A stretch of 64,000 nucleotides of DNA, from contig NC_069133.1 of the NCBI RefSeq assembly GCF_026914265.1, positions 44,737,417 through 44,801,416 of the forward strand, read 5' to 3'. A program made the position numbers and the translations under genes. Shown here in pieces: positions 47,312 to 60,000 of the stretch. How positions within the stretch are numbered: position 1 is the first letter of the stretch; the number at the start of each line of letters is the position of its first letter. The stretch comes from Mya arenaria (taxonomy: Eukaryota > Mollusca > Bivalvia > Myida > Myidae). The notes beneath the pieces are model-generated. The model was not told the origin of the DNA and made no database searches. It was given only the letters and a program-made list of their open reading frames with translations.

Positions 47312-47835
47312 CTGAAACATTGAACCAAAGCATGTACCTTTATTTCAGTATAAAAGTTATATATTACTTAACCAAGTAAACAGAAATATTAAACATATAG
47401 GCCAAATGAAGGATAAGTTAACACCATCATCGTTGTCATCGTCATCACCATCATCATTCAAGAGCTGCCTCATCACCTTCATCATCAAGAGCTGCCTCAG
47501 GGCAGCGCACTGAACTTGATGCTGCTTAGTCTTAAAAATGAGTGCATGAATGTTATAGTATATATCTGGTCAAAAAAGACAATAATCAAGGACCATAATT
47601 TGCATATAGGATAAGGCGTTATGAAACCTAATTGTGTGATGGTTTTGAACAACTTAACGAGAAGTATAGACATCAGTATTCTTCAAATAGTCCAGCTAAA
47701 GACAATACCATAATCATGCAAGAAAAATGTCTCAATCCATGAATACCATTGACTGTAAGCATTTTGCATTACTATAACCATTGACCATGTATTTAACAAT
47801 CATGGTCAACCATAAGTTTAATAGACAATGCTTAC

Positions 47836-47930
47836 ATGATCCAGTTCAGCCAACAAGCCAGTGCGTCATCCTAAACCAACTGTACGGTACATCCCTTCTG
47901 ACTGGATGGTGGGACACCCGCTGAAATATA
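47836..47930 (-). pseudogene. Degenerate copy of the array exon
   Basis: TTTCAG acceptor and GTAAGC donor, 95 nt. Pieces SEGMYRTVGLG and RTGLLAELDH align in different frames with PPEVMKHAMELVMG and TGLIAGLLQ of the 63.9 kb copy. A stop lies between them. Confidence 0.45.
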
Positions 47931-48152
47931 GAACGGACGCAGTCACCTATTTCAATAAAGGGTCAAATCATCATCAAAACATTACCATATTATTACAAAC
48001 AAATGTTAAAGATTTGAATTAAAATGATAATAAGCATTAATCGCTCTTATTGCTTTTCACATTATATTCATGAGCCTTTCCTACTGTTAAGTTTATAATT
48101 AATCAAATTCAAACTAATGCAATCCAAGCCCTCCAATGTCCAATATTTTTTT

Positions 48153-48155
<3 letters not shown>

Positions 48156-48228
<73 letters not shown>
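48156..48228. repeat. (TA)n microsatellite
   Basis: About 36 uninterrupted TA dinucleotides, followed by TTTATTTATATA. Confidence 0.97.
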
Positions 48229-48231
<3 letters not shown>

Positions 48232-50087
48232 TTATATACTAACATTCACGTAAATGAAAAAAAAAAACATTTTCTGCTACATGGGTTTGGTTAAAGAAAT
48301 CTTGGGGAAAGAATGCTGGTGCCTTTTAGCATTTTCACTGTAAGATTTCGAAAACCAACAGAATATGCCTTTTCAGTTTTCGTGTATTTCTTTAAAAACA
48401 AATTTGAATAAATAATGCAAAGATTAAAGTATGAAGAATTGAAAATTTTGTCCATATATAGTAATTTATAAATAATAGGCTCATCAAATATAAAGTGACC
48501 TACTTAGTGAAAACATTTCCTTAAAGGTAGACTGGTTGTTTTTTTAAAAGAAAAGATATGTTGATCCAAATAGTGCAAATCATTAGCTTTTTCATCATTA
48601 ATAATGCATAATGATTTTTTAACTTTCAACAGATTTCAATACACATAAATGAGCAAAATAATACATATCTGTGTTGATATTGTTGTCCACAGCATCCAGT
48701 GCGAACAAGACTGCCATTGTAGCCCCACAAGTACCATAATCACCACCACCACCGTGGTACCACCACCATCATCACCACAACCATGGTACCACCACCATCA
48801 TCACTTCCTCTAGCATCACCACCACCACCACCATCACCACCTCCTCCAACACCACCATCAACATCACCACCTTTACCACCACCACCACCATCATCATTAC
48901 CACTAGCATCATCATCATTTTTAAATTGTTTTCCACTTTACATTTTATAAGCCTTTCCTACTAGTCTATTTTTAACAATGTTCACACTTATACAATGAAA
49001 CCAATCTAATGTGCAATAATATTACATATAGAAATATTATATATTGATATACACGAATTTGAAATAATAAATGATAGGCTCGTGAAATATAAAATGACCT
49101 ACTTAGTGAAAATATTTCTTTTAAGCTAGACGTTTTAAATTGCATAATTGAATTTTTTAACGTTAAACAATTTTTTAAACACAAACATGACCAAAATAAT
49201 ACATATCTTTGTTGATAATGTTGTCCACAGCATACGGTGTGAACAAAACTGCCATTGTAGCCCCTGCACCACCATCATCACCAGCACCACCACCATCAGA
49301 CCATCCGATCATCAGCAACACCAACACCATCATGACCAGCACTCGCACCAGCACCACCAGCACATCAAACAGCAGCACCACCACAACCATCATGACCACC
49401 ACCACCAGCACTACAACAAACAGCAAATCCACCAGCACTACCTCCACCAGCACCACAACCATCATAATCACCACCAGCACCTCTACCATGACCACTACCA
49501 GCACCACCATCATAACCATCATAATCACCATCATCACCACCAAATCCAGCACCACCATCATCACCACAATCACCATCATCAATAGACACACCCACCATCA
49601 ACCACAACCATAAATATCATCACCACCACCGCCTCCACCACCATAATCATCATCATCACCAGCACCAACATCATTATCACCAGCATCATCATCATCCCTT
49701 CTTGTTGGATGGTTGAACACTTCCTATCAAATAGACACTGAAACATGGAACCAATGCAGTTACCTTTTGAAATAAAACCCTTATATATAATTGAAACAAA
49801 TATCATAATTAAAGAAGCAAATATCAGAGATAATTATAAATGTGCTTATATTTAATGAAAATCAATCAAAATTAATATAAAATTTGTTCATTACACCAAT
49901 ATATTTACATTACTCAAATTATTTGTAAAACTTTTTTCACTTATCAATTCATGAGTCTTTCCTACCAGTCTAAAACAAGCCACATGGAAAATTATTCATT
50001 ATGATGCCACTCCAATGAGCAATATTTTATACAAAAGTATTATAAAATAATATACACAAATATGAAATAAAACTTTTCTGCTACCCG

Positions 50088-50192
50088 TGTTTGGTTAAGG
50101 AAATCTTGGGAAAGAATGCTGGTGCCTTTTAGCATTTTCACTGTAAGATTTCGAAAACCAACAGAAAATGCCTTTTCAGTTTTTGTGCATTT
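50088..50192. other. Conserved ~105-bp block of the array unit (representative copy)
   Basis: TTTGGTTAAGGAAATCTTGG, GAAAGAATGCTGGTGCCTTT, TAGCATTTTCACTGTAAGAT, TTCGAAAACCAACAGAAAAT is nearly invariant in all 12 copies, including the two end copies (48.3 and 62.3 kb) whose flanks have diverged. On the minus strand it reads VKMLKGTSILSQDFLNQTRV, AEK after a CTTACAG acceptor-like site, open in all but the 48.3 kb copy, which has an extra base. It may be an exon, a regulatory site, or a conversion hot spot; the sequence alone does not decide. Confidence 0.5.
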
Positions 50193-50470
50193 CTTTAAAA
50201 ACAAATTTGAATTAATAATACAAAGAATAATTTATTTTTTTGGCGAAAATTTAATAACGAACAATTGAAAAATTTGTCCATGACTTTTAATCAATAAATG
50301 ATAGGCTCATGAAATATAAAGTGACCTACTTAGTGAAAACATTTCTTTTAAGCTAGACGTTTTAAAATGCATAATTGATTTTTTATTTACATTCAACAAT
50401 TCTTAAACACAAACATGACCAAAATAATACATATCTTTGTTGATAATGTTGTCCACAGCATCCGGTGTGA

Positions 50471-51003
50471 TCAACACTGCCATTGTAGCCCCTGCACCAG
50501 CATCATCATCACCAGCACCACCACCATCAGACCATCCACATGCACAACCAACACCATCATGACCACCAGCACCACCACCATCTGACCATCCACCACCATC
50601 ACCAACACCATCATGACCACCACTAGCACCATGACCACCAGCACCATCAGCACATCCACCAGCACCACAACAATTAGCAAATCAACCAGCATTACCTCCA
50701 CCAGCATCAGCACCACAACCATCATGACTAGCAGCAGCACCACTACCATGACCACCACCAGCACCACCATCATAACCATCATTATCACCATCATCACCAC
50801 CACAACCATCATAATCACCACAATCACCATCATCAATGGACACACCCACCATCAACCACCACCATTATCATCATCAACAGCACTGCCGCCACCTCCTCCT
50901 CCATAATCATCGCCAGCACCACCATCATTATCACCAGCATCATCATCATCATCTCTTCCTGTTGGATGGTTGAACACTTCCTATCAAATAGACACTGAAA
51001 CAT
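50471..51003 (-). pseudogene. Array pseudo-exon with triplet expansion (representative of 11)
   Basis: On the minus strand each unit has TTTCAG|TGTCTATTTGATAGG, AAGTGTTCAACCATCCAACA, GGAAGAGATGATG. This aligns with the acceptor and start of the exon at 64000-63892 (GAAGTGTCCAAC). The GAA-GTG frame is preceded by TAG in every copy, where the open copy has CCG, so it cannot be coding. In that frame the sequence continues as EVFNHPTGRDDD and a Gly/Asp-rich stretch with one conserved TGA, then ATMAVLFTPDAVDN, INKDMYYF. Low-complexity open frames on both strands (Met/Val-, His- and Thr-rich) are by-products of the GATGGTGGT repeat. Confidence 0.6.
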
Positions 51004-54000
51004 GGAACCAATGCAGTTACCTATTGCAATAAAACCCTTATACATAATTGAAACAAATATCATAATTAAAGAAGCAAATATCAAAGATAATAATTAATGT
51101 GCTTATATTTAATTAATACCATTCAAAATTAATCTTAAATATGTTCATTACACTAATATATTTACATTACTTAAATTATTTGTAAAACTTTTTTCACTTC
51201 TCAATTCATGAGCCTTTCCTACCAGTCTATTACAAGCCACGTGCAAAATGATTCATTATGATGCCACTCCAATGGGCAATATCTTATATAAAAGTATTAT
51301 ATATTAATATACACAGATATGAATAAACCTTTTCTGCTACCCGTGTTTGGTTAAGGAAATCTTGGGAAAGAATGCTGGTGCCTTTTAGCATTTTCACTGT
51401 AAGATTTCGAAAACCAACAGAAAATGACTTTTCAGTATGTGCATTTCTTTAAAAACAAATTTGAATTAATAATAAAAAGAAAAATTTATTCTTTTGACAA
51501 AAAATTAATAACGAACAATTGAAAAATTTGGTCCATGACTTTTAATTAATAAATGATAGGCTCATGAAATATAAAGTGACCTACTTAGTGAAAACATTTC
51601 TTTTAAGCTAGACCTTTTCAAATGCATATTTGAATTTTTTTACATTCAGCAATTTTTTAAACACAAACATGACCAAAATAATACAAATCTTTGTTGATAT
51701 TGTTGTCCACAGCATCCTGTGTGAACAAGACTGCAATTGTAGCCACTGCACCACCACCACCAGCATCACCACCATCAGACCATCCAGCAGCACCACCAAC
51801 ACCATCATGACCACCACTGGCACAATGACCACCAGCACCACCTCCACCAGCCCCAACAATATCAGCACATCCACCATCACCATCGCCACCAGCAACACAA
51901 CAATCAGCATTTCCACCAGCACCACCACCACCAGCACCACAACCATCATGACCACTACCAGTACCACCATCATGACCATCATAATCACCATCATCACCAC
52001 CACAACCATCACCAGCACCATCATCATGACCACAACCACCATCATCAATGGACACCCACCATCAACCACCACCATCATCATCAACACCACCGCCATCACC
52101 ATCATCACCAGCACCACCATCATTACCACCAGCATAATCATCATCATCATCTCTTCCTGTTGGATGGTTGAACACTTCCTATCAAATAGACACTGAAACA
52201 TGAACCAATGCAGTTACCTATTGCAATAAAACCCTTATACATAATTGAAACAAATATCATAATTAAAGAAGCAAATATCAAAGATAATAATAAATGTGCT
52301 TATATTTAATTAATATCGTTCAAAATTAATTTAAAATATGTTCATTACACTAATATATTTACATTACTTAAATTATTTATAAAACTTTTTTCACTTCTCA
52401 ATTCATGAGCCTTTCCTACCAGTCTATTACAAGCCACGTGCAAAATGATTCATTATGATGCCACTCCAATGGGCAATATCTTATATAACAGTATTATATA
52501 TTAATATACACAGATTTGAAATAAACCTTTTCTGCTACCCGTGTTTGGTTAAGGAAATCTTGGGAAAGAATGCTGGTGCCTTTTAGCATTTTCACTGTAA
52601 GATTTCGAAAACCAACAGAAAATGCCTTTTCAGTTTGTGCATTTCTTTAAAAACAAATTTGAATTAATAATAAAAAGAATAATTTATTCTTTTGACAAAA
52701 ATTTAATAACGAACAATTGAAAATTTTGTCCGTGATTTTTAATTATTAAATGATAGGCTCATGAAATATAAAGTGACCTACTTAGTGAAAACATTTCTTT
52801 TAAGCTAGACCTTTTGAAATGCATATTTGATTTTTTTTACATTCAGCAATTTTTTAAACACAAACATGACCAAAATAATACATATCTTTGTTGATATTTT
52901 TGTCCACAGCATCCTGTGTGAACAAGACTGCAATTGTAGCCACTGCACCACCACCACCATCATCACCAGCACCACCACCATCCAGCAGCACCACCAACAC
53001 CATCATGACCACCACTGGCACAATGACCACCAGCACCACCTCCACCAGCCCCAGCAATATCAGCACATCCACCATCACCATCGCCACCAGCAACACAACA
53101 ATCAGCATTTCCACCAGCACCACCACCACCGCCACCAGCACCACAACCATCATGACCACTACCAGCACCACTACCATGACCACCATCATGACCATCATAA
53201 TCACCATCATCACCACCACAACCATCACCAGCAACATCATCATCACCACAACCACCATCATCATTGGACAACCACCATCAACCACCACCATCATCAACAC
53301 CACCGCCATCACCATCATCACCAGCACCACCATCATTACCACCAGGATAATCATCATCATCTCTTCCTGTTGGATGGTTGAACACTTCCTATCAAATAGA
53401 CACTGAAACATGGAACCAATGCAGTTACCTATTGCAATAAAACCCTTATACATAATTGAAACAAATATCATAATTAAAGAAGCAAATATCAAAGATAATA
53501 ATAAATGTGCTCATATTTAATTAATATCATTCAAAATTAAATTAAAATATGTTCATTACACTAATATATTTACATTACTTAATTTATTTGTAAAACTTTT
53601 TTCACTTCTCAATTCATGAGCCTTTCCTACCAGTCTATTACAAGCCACGTGCAAAATGATTCATTATGATGCCACTCCAATGGGCAATATCTTAAATAAA
53701 AGTATTATATATATTAATATACACAAATATGAAATAAACCTTTTCTGCTACCCGTGTTTGGTTAAGGAAATCTTGGGAAAGAATGCTGGTGCCTTTTAGC
53801 ATTTTCACTGTAAGATTTCGAAAACCAACAGAAAATGCCTTTTCAGTTTGTGCATTTCTTTAAAAACAAATTTGAATTAATAATACAAAGAATAATTTAT
53901 TTTTTTGTCGAAAATTTAATAATGAACAATTGAAAATTTTGTCCATGATTTTTAATTAATAAATGATAGGCTCATGAAATATAAAGTGACCTACTTAGTG

Positions 54001-57000
54001 AAAACATTTCTTTTAAGCTAGACCTTTTCAAATGCATATTTGATTTTTTTTACATTCAGCAATTTTTTAAACACAAACATGACTAAAATAATACATATTT
54101 TTATTGATATTGTTGTCCACAGCATCCCGTGTGAACAAGACTGCAATTGTAGCCCCTGCACCACTACCACCATCATCACCACCATCAGACCATCCAGCAG
54201 CACCATCCAACACCATCATGACCACCACTGGAACAATGACCACAAGCACCACCTCCACAAGCCCCAGCAATATCAGCACATCCACCATCACCATCGCCAC
54301 CAGCAACACATCAATCAGCATTTCCTCCAGCACCGCCATCACCGCCACCAGCACCACAACCATCATGACCACGACCACCATCATGACCACGACCACCATC
54401 ATGACAACCACCATCATGACCATCATAACTACCATCATCACCACCACAACCATCACCAGCACCACCATCATCAATGGACACCCACCATCAACCACCAACA
54501 TCATCATCAACACCACCACCATCACCATCATCCCCAGCATTACCACCAGCATCATCATCTCTTCCTGTTGGATGTTTGAACACTTCCTACCAAATACACA
54601 CTGAAACATGGAACCAATGCAGTTACCTATTGCAATAAAACCCTTATACATAATTGAAACAAATATCATAATTAAAGAAACAAATATCAAAGATAATAAT
54701 AAATGTGCTTATACATGTATTTAATTCATATCATTCAAAATTAATTTAAATTATCTTCATTTCACTAATATATTTATATTACTTAAATTATTTATAAAAC
54801 TTTTTTCACTTTAATTCATGAGCCTTTCCTACCAGTCTATTACAAGCCACATGCAAAATTCATTATGATGCCATTCCAATGTGGAATAGTTTTAATATAA
54901 AAGTATTAAATATTAATATACACAAGTATGAAATAAACCTTTTCTGCTACAGGTGTTTGGTTAAGGAAATCTTGGGAAAGAATGCTGGTGCCTTTTAGCA
55001 TTTTCACTGTAAGATTTCGAAAACCAACAGAAAATGCCTTTTCAGTTTGTGCATTTCTTTAAAAACAAATTTGAATTAATAATAAAAAGAATAATTTATT
55101 CTTTTGACAAAAATTTAATAACGAACAATTGAAAATTTTGTCCGTGATTTTTAATTATTAAATGATAGGCTCATGAAATATAAAGTGACCTACTTAGTGA
55201 AAACATTTCTTTTAAGCTAGACCTTTTGAAATGCATATTTGATTTTTTTTACATTCAGCAATTTTCTAAACACAAACATGACCAAAATAATACATATCTT
55301 TGTTGATATTGTTGTCCACAGCATCCTGTGTGAACAAGACTGCAATTGTAGCCACTGCACCACCACCACCATCATCACCAGCACCACCACCATCAGACCA
55401 TCCAGCAGCACCACCAACACCATCATGACCACCACTGGCACAATGACCACCAGCACCACCTCCACCAGCCCCAGCAATATCAGCACATCCACCATCACCA
55501 TCGCCACCAGCAACACAACAATCAGCATTTCCACCAGCACCACTACCACCGCCACCAGCACCACAACCATCATGACCACTACCATGACCACCATCATGAC
55601 CATCATCACCACCACAACCATCACCAGCAACATCATCATCACCACAACCACCATCATCAATGGACAACCACCATCAACCACCACCATCATCAACACCACC
55701 GCCATCACCATCATCACCAGCACCACCATCATTACCACCAGGATAATCATCATCATCTCTTCCTGTTGGATGGTTGAACACTTCCTATCAAATAGACACT
55801 GAAACATGAACCAATGCAGTTACATATTGCAATAAAACCCTTATATATAATTGAAACAAATATCATAATTAAAGAAGCAAATATCAGAGATAATTATAAA
55901 TGTGCTTATATTTAATGAGAATCAATCAAAATTAATATAAAATTTGTTCATTACACCAATATATTTACATTACTTAAATTATTTGTAAAACTTTTTTCAC
56001 TTATCAATTCATGAGTCTTTCCTACCAGTCTAAAACAAGCCACATGGAAAATTATTCATTATGATGCCACTCCAATGAGCAATATTTTATACAAAAGTAT
56101 TATAAAATAATATACACAAATATGAAATAAGACTTTTCTGCTACCCGTGTTTGGTTAAGGAAATCTTGGGAAAGAATGCTGGTGCCTTTTAGCATTTTCA
56201 CTGTAAGATTTCGAAAACCAACAGAAAATGCCTTTTCAGTTTTTGTGCATTTCTTTAAAAACAAATTTGAATTAATAATACAAAGAATAATTTATTTTTT
56301 TGGCGAAAATTTAATAACGAACAATTGAAAAATTTGTCCATGACTTTTAATCAATAAATGATAGGCTCATGAAATATAAAGTGACCTACTTAGTGAAAAC
56401 ATTTCTTTTAAGCTAGACGTTTTGAAATGCATAATTGATTTTTTATTTACATTCAACAATTCTTAAACACAAACATGACCAAAATAATACATATCTTTGT
56501 TGATAATGTTGTCCACAGCATCCGGTGTGATCAACACTGCCATTGTAGCCCCTGCACCAGCATCATCATCACCAGCACCACCACCATCAGACCATCCACA
56601 TGCACAACCAACACCATCATGACCACCAGCACCACCACCATCTGACCATCCACCACCATCACCAACACCATCATGACCACCACTAGCACCATGACCACCA
56701 GCACCATCAGCACATCCACCAGCACCACAACAATTAGCAAATCAACCAGCATTACCTCCACCAGCATCAGCACCACAACCATCATGACCAGCAGCAGCAC
56801 CACTACCATGACCACCACCAGCACCACCATCATAACCATCAGTATCACCATCATCACCACCACAACCATCATCATCACCACAATCACCATCATCAATGGA
56901 CACACCCACCATCAACCACCACCATTATCATCATCAACAGCACTGCCGCCACCTCCTCCTCCATAATCATAATCATCGCCAGCACCACCATCATTATCAC

Positions 57001-60000
57001 CAGCATCATCATCATCATCTCTTCCTGTTGGATGGTTGAACACTTCCTATCAAATAGACACTGAAACATGGAACCAATGCAGTTACCTATTGCAATAAAA
57101 CCCTTATACATAATTGAAACAAATATCATAATTAAAGAAGCAAATATCAAAGATAATAATTAATGTGCTTATATTTAATTAATACCATTCAAAATTAATC
57201 TTAAATATGTTCATTACACTAATATATTTACATTACTTAAATTATTTGTAAAACTTTTTTCACTTCTCAATTCATGAGCCTTTCCTACCAGTCTATTACA
57301 AGCCACGTGCAAAATGATTCATTATGATGCCACTCCAATGGGCAATATCTTATATAAAAGTAATATATATTAATATACACAAGTATGAAATAAACCTTTT
57401 CTGCTACAGGTGTTTGGTTAAGGAAATCTTGGGAAAGAATGCTGGTGCCTTATAGCATTTTCACTGTAAGATTTCGAAAACCAACAGAAAATGACTTTTC
57501 AGTATGTGCATTTCTTTAAAAACAAATTTGAATTAATAATAAAAAGAAAAATTTATTCTTTTGACAAAAAATTAATAACGAACAATTGAAAAATTTGGTC
57601 CATGACTTTTAATTAATAAATGATAGGCTCATGAAATATAAAGTGACCTACTTAGTGAAAACATTTCTTTTAAGCTAGACCTTTTCAAATGCATATTTGA
57701 ATTTTTTTACATTCAGCAATTTTTTAAACACAAACATGACCAAAATAATACAAATCTTTGTTGATATTGTTGTCCACAGCATCCTGTGTGAACAAGACTG
57801 CAATTGTAGCCACTGCACCACCACCACCAGCATCACCACCATCAGACCATCCAGCAGCACCACCAACACCATCATGACCACCACTGGCACAATGACCACC
57901 AGCACCACCTCCACCAGCCCCAACAATATCAGCACATCCACCATCACCATCGCCACCAGCAACACAACAATCAGCATTTCCACCAGCACCACCACCACCG
58001 CCACAACCATCATGACCACTACCAGCACCACTACCATGACCACCATCATGACCATCATAATCACCATCATCACCACCACAACCATCACCAGCAACATCAT
58101 CATCACCACAACCACCATCATCAATGGACAACCACCATCAACCACCACCATCATCAACACCACTGCCATCATCACCAGCACCACCATCATTACCACCAGC
58201 ATAATCATCATCATCTCTTCCTGTTGGATGGTTGAACACTTCCTATCAAATAGACACTGAAACATGAACCAATGCAGTTACCTATTGCAATAAAACCCTT
58301 ATACATAATTGAAACACATATCATAATTAAAGAAGCAAATATCAAAGATAATAATAAATGTGCTCATATTTAATTAATATCATTCAAAATTAATTTAAAA
58401 TATGTTCATTACACTAATATATTTACATTACTTAAATTATTTGTAAAACTTTTTTCACTTCTCAATTCATGAGCCTTTCCTACCAGTCTATTACAAGCCA
58501 CGTGCAAAATGATTCATTATGATGCCACTCCAATGGGCAATATCTTATATAAAAGTATTATATATTAATATACACAGATATAAATAAACCTTTTCTGCTA
58601 CCCGTGTTTGGTTAAGGAAATCTTGGGAAAGAATGCTGGTGCCTTTTAGCATTTTCACTGTAAGATTTCGAAAACCAACAGAAAATGCCTTTTCAGTTTG
58701 TGCATTTCTTTAAAAACAAATTTGAATTAATAATACAAAGAATAATTTATTCTTTTGTCAAAAATTAAATAACGAACAATTGAAAATTTTTTCCATGATT
58801 TTTAATTAATAAATGATAGGCTCATGAAATATAAAGTGACCTACTTAGTGAAAACATTTCTTTTAAGCTAGACCTTTTGAAATGCATATTTGATTTTTTT
58901 TACATTCAGCAATTTTTTAAACACAAACATGACCAAAATAATACATATCTTTGTTGATATTGTTGTCCACAGCATCCCGTGTGAACAAGACTGCAATTGT
59001 AGCCCCTGCACCACTACCACCATCATCACCACCATCAGACCATCCAGCAGCATCATCCAACACCATCATGACCACCACTGGCACAATGACCACAAGCACC
59101 ACCTCCACCAGCCCCAGCAATATCAGCACATCCACCATCACCATCGCCACCAGCAACACAACAATCAGCATTTCCACCAGCACCACCACCACCGCCACCA
59201 GCACCACAACCATCATGACCACGACCACCATCATGACAACCACCATCATGACAACCACCATCATGACCATCATTATCACCATCATCACCACCACAACCAT
59301 CACCAGCACCACCATTATCAATGGACACCCACCATCAACCACCAACATCATCATCAACACCACCACCATCACCATCATCACCAGCATTACCACCAGCATC
59401 ATCATTTCTTCCTGTTGGATGTTTGAACACTTCCTACCAAATAGACACTGAAACATGGAACCAATGCAGTTACCTATTGCAATAAAACCCATATACATAA
59501 TTGAAACAAATATCATAATTAAAGAAACAAATATCAAAGATAATAATAAATGTGCTTATACATGTATTTAATTCATATCATTCAAAATTAATTTAAAATA
59601 TCTTCATTTCACTAATATATTTACATTACTTAAATTATTTATAAAACTTTTTTCACTTTAATTCATGAGCCTTTCCTACCAGTCTATTACAAGCCACATG
59701 CAAAATTCATTATGATGCCATTCCAATGTGGAATAGTTTTAATATAAAAGTATTAAATATTAATATACACAAGTATGAAATAAACCTTTTCTGCTACAGG
59801 TGTTTGGTTAAGGAAATCTTGGGAAAGAATGCTGGTGCCTTTTAGCATTTTCACTGTAAGATTTCGAAAACCAACAGAAAATGCCTTTTCAGTTTGTGTA
59901 TTTCTTTAAAAACAAATTTGAATTAATAATACAAAGAATAATTATTTTTTTTTGTCGAAAATGTAATAACAGTTATTGAAAATTTTGACCATGATTTTTA

